This document shows, piece after piece, positions 45,879 to 56,573 of a DNA stretch of 64,000 bases; the stretch's first letter is position 1, and every line of letters begins with the position of its first letter. The notes below the pieces were generated by a model that ran no database searches, had not been told where the DNA came from, and saw only the letters and a program-made list of their open reading frames with translations. Made by a program: the position numbers and the translations under genes. Origin of the DNA: Hemerocallis citrina (taxonomy: Eukaryota > Streptophyta > Magnoliopsida > Asparagales > Asphodelaceae); contig CM030365.1 in the NCBI GenBank assembly GCA_017893485.1, positions 49,411,712 to 49,475,711 on the forward strand. The letters run 5' to 3'.

Positions 45879-48800
45879 TGTCACGCACCGCTTCCCAAAA
45901 ATAGAATATGGAATACGGATACGTGACTAAGTTCAGCAAATGATTTTCATCATCCATAAGCTGTCAGGATCTTTACAACAATTCACAGGAATAACAGGAA
46001 GTAACAAGGAGAAATCAACCACACATGCATAAATGAAGCAATATACCAACAAGAATTTACTTGAAATAAAATTTAATAATCTCAAATAAATCTGATCTGG
46101 AAACAAGTCAATAATCCTGGATCACATTGCCCAATACAAATAATCCAAGTAGCAGATACAGTTATTCAAAATAAGAAACAGGAAATAATAATGGCAAGAA
46201 CTCCAACAACTAGAATTCCAGATCACCTACTTCATCAAGCAGCTGATCACCATAATCTGCAGGAAGAGGAAAAAGAAAACAAAACATCCGTCAATGCAAG
46301 TTATGGGCCGCTTGTAGTGCAGTCACAAGTACGAGAAAAGAATAATCAAATATAGAGTAACAGCGGAAGCAACATAGCATGGAATAGACATGGCAACAAA
46401 ATAGATCAACTAGCATGGGTCAGGAAATGAGATCAAGTAACATGGTATACTAACAGGGTACAGGTAACACGTAACAGATTTCAAGTATCATGCAAGCAGG
46501 CAAACAGGTAACATGTGTCAAGTAGCATGTACAGGTAATCATGTAATAGGTGAGTATGTAACAGGTATTATGTCATGTCAAGTATTGTATTTATTTCTAT
46601 CTAGGTAGCACTTCATGCATCCCAAACTTTTGCCACATGGTTTCTACATTCAAACAAGTTACGTTTAGATCTAGTGGTAGGTTTCTATAGGGCCGTTTAC
46701 TCAGGCATCATGTAACAGGTAACAGGCATGAATCACGTAGTCGTGAAATCGCGGCAGGAACAGGCATGAATCATGTAGTCATGAAACATGGCATCATATA
46801 ATCATATAGTAAGTAACAGGCATGAATCATCACGAATCATGGCATCATATAATCAGGTAGTAATAACAGGCATGAATCATGTAATCACGAAACATGGCAA
46901 CATGTAATGGGAAACACGGGCCCCTTCCGAGTACACATACCTATATTGTCCACTACTAAGGTCTTTCCCTTAACCTCAACTTGGTTGTTTATTACTGGTA
47001 TCAAACAGGCATGTACGTGTGCAAAACATGGCAAGAAATACATTGTATGAACAAGTAACAAGTTCAGGTTGGAAGATACACATGCACAGGTGATAGACAA
47101 CTCATAAAAGGGTAGGACAATGAAACCTTCAGTTCTGGACAGCAAGACACTACTGCACCAAAACTGAGATTCCCGTTGTCACAAACATGCAAATCTGGAT
47201 CCGTCAGAAAATTTGGAAAATAGACTCTCGTCTGAATCCAACAAATATATATAAGTCATATCGTATTTCACAAATACAGGACTCAAAACCAAATTGTCTC
47301 CAGAAAACGTGTTCATCCAGAAATCAGAAGTTTGTATTCATAAACAGGAAAACAGCATAAAAACTCACTGATTAAATCTAAGAAAAATCTAGGGTATTCC
47401 CTAGTATGTCTAGTATCAGAAAATATAATTTCATAATTTTTCAAGATAGATTTTTTAGTCAAATATAATCAGAAGACAGAAAGATACAGCAATTTTGTAA
47501 ATCTGAAATCATAAACACAGCAGTACTAAAACAGCAATAGATTACAAAATATAAATCAAAATCCAGATCCGTTAAAAGGTGATAAAATAGATACAGCTAC
47601 AATTTATATTCACAAAGTTTTTATCAACAGTAAGTAGAATCAAGTTGAAATTAAGGTTCTTTACTGAACAGCACGAAAAATCTGCAAGTATAGTAGTTGT
47701 TTGCAAGCATAGAATAGTTTATAAAAATCATCAATTAAATCCACAAAAATTAGGGGTTAATCTCAATCAATTCTATTTATACTCAGCAAAATATTGGATC
47801 AAAATATTATCTTTAACATTGGTATAAAAATGAATTACCATACAGAATTCATATAAAATTGGATCTGGAATTTTCTACACATCTAGAGTAAAATAGCCAT
47901 AACTTGCAACTCATAAATCGAAACTAAGATCTGTCAGAAATTCTGGAAAATTAGACAGAATTCTCTATAATTCATATTCATAAATAAATTTCATTTACTG
48001 ACCTTAATAGAGTCTAAAATACTGGACAAAAACGGGGCAATAACAAGGACAGAATTATTCTTCATGCATAAAATCAACTAGGTCATATGTAACACATCCA
48101 ACTGATAACTGTTAGGGTTATATACTGAAAGAATCACTTTTTTATTAACTTTATTTCCTTTTTTTTTTTGAATGAGAATCATATGGGCATATGTTTGCAT
48201 ATTGTGTTTATTATAATATTAATGCAAGTGTCTGATATTCTATAAGGTTGATAATATGGTGTGAGGTGACACACAGAAGATCATATTATCAGTTCCCTAT
48301 GGAATATATAAATAGTTCACAACCTAGACGGACTTGGACAATCCATTGGAAAGGTTGTAGTGTAATCTGGTATTAGTCTATCTTGACTATAGGTTTACAC
48401 TAGTACACTTTGTGTGTATTGAACAAGACCACTTGAGGTTGTTCTCTTTGTACTGACTACAAAAGAGAACAAACACCTCTGTTATTATGGATGCTTATGC
48501 TCTTAATCCAGATATAATAACAGACATGTATATGCAGTGTGCATTACTTTGACTCATAAAAGAGTGAGATTCATTATGGATCAACAACCTCTATGAATTG
48601 GGTAATAGCATTGTATGTATGATGGGCTGTTGATTGTGAAAGGAATCCATGTCCCGATACGTCGGGTTGATGATGTCCCCTTAAGGAGCTCATAAGGATA
48701 TGTCATGTAAACCCTGAAGGTGGATTACATCCGACATGACAAATAAAGTTGAGTGGTACTACTTAAGGATAAAAGATGTTGATCAATATAGTTGTCAGTA

Positions 48801-50560
48801 TCTTAATTTGATCGACGGACATTCGATATCTTAACATGGGGAGCTGAACGAGCATATAATAAAAGGAGCCCATAAATATAATTTGGGATTAGGAAGGTAG
48901 TGCAACAATAGCTCTTTAGTGGACCGAGCTATTGTTAATGGGCCTGGGTTGTGTGTTCGGGCTGAACACGGGATACCCAGATTCGTTAGGAGACCTAACC
49001 CTAATTTCTCCTCATGGTCCCTGCCATAGCCTTATATATATCCTCTATTCTCTGGCCGTCATTGATTATCTGAGATATAAGAATTTTTTCTCAAAATTCG
49101 TGATTCACGTAAGGAGAGAAAGAGAGGTCAGCCAAGGAGAAGAAAAGTTGGGAGATCGTCGCCCACACGACGTCCAACCCGAGGAAGGAATACGTGCAGA
49201 AGATCTTGGGGTCGCAGACGGCTCGAAGTTGCTAGAAACTATCGTCTTCTTCTCATCGCAGGTATAATTCGTGAACCCTAGATTCCGCTATAAAGGGTTA
49301 GATCACGTATTAAATCTGTTAAACTTTTATGATCGATACGCACACCAATCCGTGTTCCTGGGATTCATCGCAGTTCCATCAATAACAAAGTGTGAAATAT
49401 GGTACACTAGATGTCCAAGCAACATGGTACAGGGTATCTAACATATCAACAACAGGATATACTAGTATATCACATAAGCATGCAAGATTCACACATCATA
49501 TTGTGGTTCACAACCAACATACATATGTGCAACAGGAATTAATTAAATCTAAGTTAAATTTCATGTCGTGTGTGTAACTAGAGACGACTACAGAAAAATC
49601 AACACATAGAGACAAGATATAACAGGGGTTTTGCACAAGAATTGTCTATAGAACACAACTACACTACAGGCGGTATTTAGTACTTATATATGCAATAGAA
49701 AATTATACAAGTTACTTGCCTTATAGTTGACGACGGAACGATGCAAAGAGCAAGAATAACGGGAACGGATTTCCGGGCACGAACTCAAGCGAACGAACAA
49801 ACGCAACCTCAAACACACCACAAGATCACACACACATACAAAGACTCAGCAACGACAGGGGGCGGCACCGCGGCGTCGAGGAGTGTGGACGGCACAGGGG
49901 ACAAGTCGGGAGAGGAGAAAGAGTTATGGGTTTGGAAGTCAGGGTAGGCACACGGGAGAGAGAGAGGTAGGGATGAGTATATAGCGGCTACGGTTTATAT
50001 GTGAACAGGGGGATGGGGGATACAGTGTATATATATACAATTGGGTATTAGGGTTTATTGGTGTGAACGGGTGTGGGTAGACGGTGTAATGGGTTTTGGG
50101 TTGGATTTTTTTTTGGGGGGGGGGGGGGGAGGGGGGGAGGGGGGGTGGTAATGAGTTTATAGGATTAATGGAACCAAAAGAAGTAGGGTTTTGAATAGGA
50201 TTTGGTATAAATAGTATTAATGGATCTAATAGGGTTTAATCAAATTGGAAGATCAATAAAATATAGGGTGACCCAATATATGAGATAAGAACGAAAATAA
50301 ATAATCAAGAAGTAGGACATGAACAATTAAATAATGGGGATAAAATAATGGCTCGATCAATCAGAGACGAAACAACAGGCAAACAAACCAAATCAAAAAG
50401 ATCAAATAAAACGACGAAAAATCAAATAAATGGATATATTGAAAATGAAGATCGAATACATGGTTCAAACAGAGATGGAGAAATACAAGATGAATAAATA
50501 CTCAAAAATAAATATTAAAAAAACATCGAAGAATACAGAAAATGGAAAACAGGAGTTACA
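45879..50560 (-). mobile_element. Solo LTR B (T family), containing a copia-type solo LTR
   Basis: The reverse complement starts TGTAACTCCTGTTTTCC (50560) and ends GGTGCGTGACA (45879). Flanks are ATAGT (45874-45878) and ATGGT (50561-50565), a 5-bp target duplication with one change. Without the 1277-base insertion at 48110-49386 the LTR is about 3405 bases, close to solo LTR D. It has repeats of CAGGCATGAATCATG type (46735-46890), TACTTGCCTT at 49713-49722, and a G15-A-G7-A-G7 tract at 50115-50145. Confidence 0.92.
48110..49381 (+). mobile_element. Solo LTR, probably Ty1/copia, target duplication ATAAC
   Basis: 1272 bases from TGTTAGGGTTATATACTG to GCAGTTCCATCA, flanked by ATAAC at 48105-48109 and 49382-49386. 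It interrupts solo LTR B at a point that is continuous in LTR C (near 35220-35280). A TATATATA box lies at about 49033. Superfamily assignment rests on LTR length and general character only; there is no internal domain to confirm it. Confidence 0.85.
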
Positions 50561-51089
50561 ATGGTCATCCAGTCAATTTTATAAATTCCAAATTAGATCT
50601 TTCATGCATCATCAATGTTTAACATTCAAGATTAGCATAAACGTGATCATCACTCTTAAACATGCACATTTATTTCATAAAGACATTTAAAATTTCATTC
50701 ATCATGCCTAATATCATCATCCAATATTTTAACCATGATCAAACAATCAAAATATAGATCTACAAATCTACAAAATCCACAACAAGCCCTAGCATGTTCT
50801 CTAAATAATTCATCATAAAAATAATTTAAAACACATCAAGAGACAAGAAGTACCAACCACCTCAAAGAAGACCAACTGAAGAATAACAAGAAAAAGAAAA
50901 AAAAAAGTTCCTCCTCCTCCTTGCGAAAAATCGAAAGATCGAAGCCTCCAAACTCCAAGAAATAATAATAAAAATTAATAGTATTTTGTTGTGAATATGG
51001 GAGGGTGGCTGCTGTTGCTGCTAATAAAGGCCGGGGGTCCAGATCCTAGGGTTTTGCGAAGATTTTACAAAATCCCCCAAGATCAAAAT

Positions 51090-51093
<4 letters not shown>

Positions 51094-51160
<67 letters not shown>
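51094..51160. repeat. (AC)28 microsatellite followed by (TA)5
   Basis: An uninterrupted AC repeat at 51094-51150 and TA repeats at 51151-51160, inside the U LTR and next to the inverted repeat. The open frame of alternating Cys-Val across it is meaningless. Confidence 0.97.
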
Positions 51161-51161
<1 letters not shown>

Positions 51162-51208
51162 TATATGTGAGCAATGCTCCATTGAAAATGCTACGGTAGC
51201 GTTGAAAA

Positions 51209-51308
51209 CGTGAAAATGACCTAGGCCATTGTTGGGAACAACGGCCTAGGTTACAACGCATTATAACCTAGGCCGTTGTTCCCAACAACAGCCTAGGTGG
51301 TTTTCACG
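51209..51308. repeat. Inverted repeat with 45-bp arms and 10-base loop
   Basis: Arms 51209-51253 and 51264-51308 are complementary at 41 of 45 positions, and the pairing continues outward with TGAAAAC-like blocks. Each arm is itself nearly palindromic: CCTAGGCC-TTGTT and AACAA-GGCCTAGG occur in both, so a 14-mer is present four times in alternating orientation. Flanks are TA-rich on both sides (51151-51171 and 51319-51330), as for a stem-loop MITE with a TA-type target. Confidence 0.9.
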
Positions 51309-52175
51309 AGTTTTCAGTTATATATATATTCCAAATCAAGTAGTTAATTAAATCAATTATGGTAAGATTTAATCTCCCCTAAACACTCCAAGTTGACCGG
51401 CCCTTATGTGCAGCCCAAAAATTTGCCTCTGAGTGGAAATTTTACACAAAAGTCCTACGCTTTGAAATATTTGCAAACATGCCATAAATTATTCAAAAAA
51501 ATCCAAAAAAATTAGAATTATTATCTACTAATAAATATTAGATTTTACAAATAAATTTTCTAACTTTTTATTTCCCCAAAAAAATATTTGCACGTGTTTT
51601 GCACGTGCAAAAATGATAGATTTCAGGAAAATACTTAATAAATCACTAAAATATAGAGAATATATGGGTAGCCGTAAATCCTCTGTTCATTCTCTCTATT
51701 ATATATTCAGGGTCTGGGAAATTAGGGTTTTAAATCACAGTTTTGCAATAAAGTCCCAACAATCCCAAAATTACATAATTATATATTTACTCAATAAAAG
51801 TAAATCAAATCAAATTAGAGGGATAAAATCTCTCCCACCACAATCTCCCCACAACCATATCGGCCTACCAAAATAGCACAACAAAAAGTTAAATTCGAAT
51901 TTTTTCCCCAATCGACATTTTGCACAAAAATCATTTTCTTTCAAAGTATTTAAAAAAATAGTTTCTTTATTCAGAAAAATCCCAAAATTTAGAATATACT
52001 CAACTATAAATAGGGAAATTTATTCAGCAATTCAAAAGTGGAAATTTGCACCTCAAAAATATTTGCACGTGTGAAAATGTCAATTTTGCAAAAATTCAAA
52101 ATAATTATATAAATTGATTTTAAAATTATTCATAAATTTAAAATATTGTATTAAAAATTACGGAGAGTTACATCA

Positions 52176-52209
52176 CTCCCTCCTTAGAATAGTTCTGTCC
52201 CCAGAACTA
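52176..52209 (-). other. Element U polypurine tract and GGGGAC-loop hairpin
   Basis: On the minus strand TAGTTCT / AGAACTA (52190-52209) closes GGGGAC, followed by TTCTAAGGAGGGAG and the LTR start TGATG. The stem differs from that of element V by one compensatory base pair; loop and polypurine tract are identical. Confidence 0.88.
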
Positions 52210-52259
52210 TCGCTAGTAGGGAAAAGAACAATTTCAAATAAAACGAAAATATTACACGA

Positions 52260-53660
52260 AAAGTTCAGGAAAATCATTCTTCATGCGGTCGTTTGGTTCC
52301 CAAGTAGCCTCCTCCAACAACTAATTCCTCCATAATACCTTGACCTTAGGTATGACTCTAATCTGTAACACCTTCTCCCACCGATCAACAATCTCCACAG
52401 GCTGCTCCTTATAGCTCAAATTCAGCTGTAACCCACCGGGCACTTTCGTCAACTAATGACTTTGATCTGGCACATACTTCCTCAACTTGTTACATGTAAT
52501 ACATCATGCACTTGAGCCAACTCATCCGGAAATTTCAACCTGTACGCCGTCTTACCAATTCGCCTCAAAATTTTGTATGACCCTACGTACCTCAGTGCCA
52601 ACTTGCCTCATTTCCCAAATGTAATTACTCCATTTGTCTAAGATACTTTAAGGAAAACTGCATCCCCAACCTCGAACTCCAAGTTCCTACGCCGAGTATC
52701 TGCATAACTCTCCTACCGGCTCTGGGCTTCGATCAATCTCTTCTGAATCAGCTCAATCTTTTCTGATGTATGCTGCACAATCTATGGCCCAAATATCTGC
52801 CTCTCTCCTACTTCATACCAACAGATGGGTGTTCTGCATTTCCTAATGTACAAAGCTTCATAAGGTGCCATACCAATGCTTGCAGGGTAACTATTGTTGT
52901 AAGAAAACTCAACCAAAGCTAAAAACCTCTCCCAACTGCCACCAAAATCCATGATGCAAGATTTCAGCATATCCTCCAATACTCGATTCACCCTCTCTGT
53001 TTGACCATCGGTCTGTGGATGAAAAGCAGTACTGAAGTCTGTTCTAGTACCCAAAGCTGTTTGCAAACTCCTCCAAAATCTCGATGTGAACCTCGCATTC
53101 CAGTCGAAAATAATAGACACTGGAACTCCATGAAGTCTCACAATCTCTTCGATGTACAGCTTTGCCAGCTTCTCCAAAGACCATGTAATCTTCATAGATA
53201 AGAAATGAGATGACTTGGTCAAATGGTCCACAATGACCCAAATCGTGTCGTTGCCCTTCGGACTCCTTGGTAAACCAGTGATAAAATCCGTACTAATATT
53301 CTCTCACTTCCATTCTGGTATAGGCAATGGCTACAACAATCCTCCAGGCTTCTGATTCTCTGCTTTGACTTGCTGGCAAGTCAAACATCTCACCACAAAA
53401 TCTGCAACATCCCTCTTCATTCCTGACCACCAAAAGTGTTGCTTGATGTCCTTGTACATCTTTGTACTTCCAGGATGTACTGATAATAAGGTATTGTGTG
53501 CTTCCTGTAAGATGCTATCCTTCAAATCTACACTCTCCGGCACACACAATCTCTCGCCCATCCATAAAACTCCATCTTGGACACGAAATTCTGATAGCTT
53601 GTCGTCGGAAATCTGCCATAACATTCTCTAAAATTCTGCATCTGACTTCTAACCCTCTAT
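52260..53660 (-). pseudogene. Element U integrase (and degraded chromodomain region)
   Basis: Minus-strand translation: [19 protein letters not shown] and CLTCQQVKAENQ (zinc-binding), then VMDHLTKSSHFL, HGVPVSIIFDWNARFTSRFW (the family S-D-R is here F-D-W), HPQTDGQTERVNRVLEDML and YASIGMAPYEALYIRKCRTP. The C-terminal end down to about 52260 is heavily interrupted; it includes LEEATWEP-like codons near 52300, consistent with a chromodomain. Several stops and shifts; non-functional. Confidence 0.82.
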
Positions 53661-55261
53661 AATATGTTCCTTCAATGTAGGCTGAAGCCTAAGCTGAGCC
53701 AACGATGCTCCTAATCCTTGCAGTACAACCTCAATACCTGCTCGATCTGACGACGAATGATACTTGATCTCAGGATGAATGTCCTCCAATACTTCCAACC
53801 ACCTTCTCTACCGAAGATTCAGATCCCTTTGCTGATAAATGTACTTCAAGACCTTGTGATCAGTAAACATATTGACCTTCTCTGCATATATATAGTGCCA
53901 CCACTGCTTCAAAGCAAAGATAATAGCTACGAGCTCCAGATCGTGTGTCGGATAGTTCTTCTCATGAGGACACAACTGCCTCGATCCATAAGCAATAACT
54001 TTCCCCTCTTGCATTAAGACGCAACCCAACCCTCTGTGCGACGCATCACTGTAAATATCATAGTCTTTCCCATCTTGCGAAAAAGCTAGAATAGGTGTTG
54101 TCGTCATCCTCTCCTTCAACTCCAGAAAACTCACCTCACATTTATTAGTCCAAGTGAAATTCACATTCTTCTTGATCAACCCTGTTAATGGAACTGCAAT
54201 CTGTGCATAGCCTTGAATGAACCACCTGTAATACCCTGCCAATCCTAAGAAATTACTGCCCTCCTTCACATTTGTCGGTCTAGGACAACTCTTCACTGCT
54301 TCAATTTTCTGAGGATCAGTTGCTGCTCCCTCCTTAGAAAGGATATGACCAAGGAATGTTACATCTGACTTCCAAAATTCACACTTCGATAGCTTGGCAT
54401 ACAAATCCTATTCCTGCAACTTCTTCAACACCTCTGCTAAGTGCTCGGCATGCTCTTCCTCCGACTTCGAATAAACCAGTATATCATCATTGAACACCAC
54501 CACTAAAGAATCAAGAACGGCCGCAAAACCCGATTCATCATATCCATAAACACTGTCCGCGCATTCGTCACCCCGAATGGCATCACCAAAAACTCATAAA
54601 GTCCATGCTGAGTTTTGAAAGCTGTCTTGCTAACATCCTTCTCCTTAACTCGGACCTGATGATATCCTGACTGCAGATCAATCTTCGAAAATACTGCTGC
54701 CTCTTGAATCCTGTCAAACAGGTCATCAATCTGCAGAAGCGGATACTTATTCTAAATGGTCATCTTGTTCAATTCGCGATAGTCAATGCACATCCTCATT
54801 GACTCATCCTTCTTCTTTACTAGAAACACTGGTGCACCTCATGGTAAAGTACTCGGCCTGATGAACCCCTTACTAAGCAATTCCTCAATCTGCTTCTTTA
54901 CCTCATCTTTCTCTACAGGTGCCATTCTCTACGGAGCCTTAGATATTGGAGCACTTCCTGGCTGAACATTGATGCAGAACTCAACATCTCACTGCGGCGG
55001 TAACCCCAGTAAATCTTCCAAGAACACAGTAGGAAAATCTCTGACAACTGGAATCTCCCTGACCTCATTTGGAATCATCAACTTCGATATAGCTGCAATC
55101 ACCTTCGAGTTTCCTTTCTTCCCTTGAAAAGTCACTGCGGGTCCTCCCGGTGCCTTCACTATAACTTCTTTATTCTTGCATTCAATTGTCGCATCGTAAA
55201 TTGCCATCCAATCAATGCCCACAATCACATCCACTCCCAAGACCTGTAGTTTGATGAGATC
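53661..55261 (-). pseudogene. Element U protease end, reverse transcriptase and RNase H
   Basis: From 55261 leftward: LQVLGVDVIVGIDWMAIYDATIE (protease C-terminal part), DFPTVFLEDLLGLPPQ, then a TGA at 54989-54991. Reverse transcriptase follows with [12 protein letters not shown], a TAG at 54752-54754, SGYHQVRVK, and a catalytic loop reading FNDDILVYS where relatives have FIDD. After a further stop the frame 54404-53808 holds the RT thumb and RNase H ([29 protein letters not shown]). Stops fit CAG-to-TAG, CGA-to-TGA and TGG-to-TGA. Confidence 0.88.
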
Positions 55262-56573
55262 TGTCACGTCCCGCTTCCCAAAAATACGGAACACAAGCAT
55301 GTAACATTGGCCTAGCAAATGACTTGCGTCATCCATAAGCTGTTTACCCATTCAACTCAACAATAATAATAATACAAAATAATTGTGCAGGCAATAATAA
55401 CAACCACATGAACAATAATACTTGGAATAAAATAATATGAAATATCCAAATACAATAATTCGAAACAAATATTAATATCCGGGTCATAAGCCCAATATAA
55501 TAATAAATCCAAACACAATGATAATAAGTTTCAATACAATAAGTCTAATGGAATAATAATCGACTAGAAAGCATAAATCTTTAGAAAGTTTGTTCTCTAA
55601 TTCCTGCAGATAATTCTCCTTCAACACCTGTGAACACTTCATCTAAAAAGATGAGAAAAATTGTCCTTAGAGCAAGTCATGGACAGCAAGTAGAGAAAAT
55701 AAAGAACAATGGAATAACGATATAACAATGAATTCAATGGATCAATAGGAGTCAATAATAAGGGACAATAACAATAATCAATATCATGGTAATCGATGCA
55801 ATGGTTATAAACAATAATTCAATATTCAATGACAATATTCAATGGTTGATGTCAATAACACTTAGACAATATTCGATATCAATAGAAACAATGAGGTACA
55901 ATATGCAATATCGATGTTGTATCAATTCTTAAGTCTATTTATCATTTTAATCCAAACTAATGCACATACTACTGTGTCCCATAGCACAGGTTCGATGCAT
56001 ACAAACAATTTCCGTTTAGACTCTAGTGGTAGACTCTATAGTTCATGTACTCGGGAGACCATATAAATAATTCTCTTCAGTATTCAGTTATTCAGTTATT
56101 CAGCCATTCAGTTATTCAGTATCAGTATCCATGAAATAATATGCAGTTATCTAGTTATTTAGTCATTCAATCATTCAGTGATTGTAGGGAAACCACGAAC
56201 TCCCTTCCGAATACAGTCTCCTATATTGTCCACTATTAGGTCACCCTTAAACCCCAGCTTGATTAACAATTCTTTATTCAATTAATATATAATAAATGTT
56301 GGCAATATTTTATTAATAATAGAAAACAATAGGGACAATAATATCAAAGGGAAAACGATGAGACGATCAATAGAGGACACTAGAATGATGATAATGCAAC
56401 ACTAAGATCATGTAATGCACTCCATACAATTAAATGCTTCAAATACAACAATATAGATTTAATTATATATTATCAAATATGGAAACTCAATTCTGGACAG
56501 CAGTAGGTTGTTGTACCAAAATCAGTTTTCCCGCTACTGCAAAAATTGTAAACTGAAACCGTCAGAAATTCTG

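Larger units (their letters stand above)
39836..52175 (-). repeat. Element U 3' LTR, interrupted by solo LTRs A and B
   Basis: On the minus strand it starts TGATGTAACTCTCC (52175) and ends at the sequence matching 63840-64000 (39836). LTR segments are 50561-52175, 44766-45878 and 39836-41198. It holds three G-boxes (52066, 51602, 51591), an AC microsatellite and a large inverted repeat. Several regions with repeated CTGTTCGGG and TGAACAGTAA motifs (45293-45380) are non-coding. Confidence 0.85.

Noticed and set aside
46400..46905. CRISPR-like array of short repeats
   Set aside because: Repeats are degenerate, overlapping and without uniform spacers; this is eukaryotic LTR microsatellite expansion.
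51046..51261. Open frame with a long Cys-Val repeat
   Set aside because: Pure translation of the AC microsatellite.
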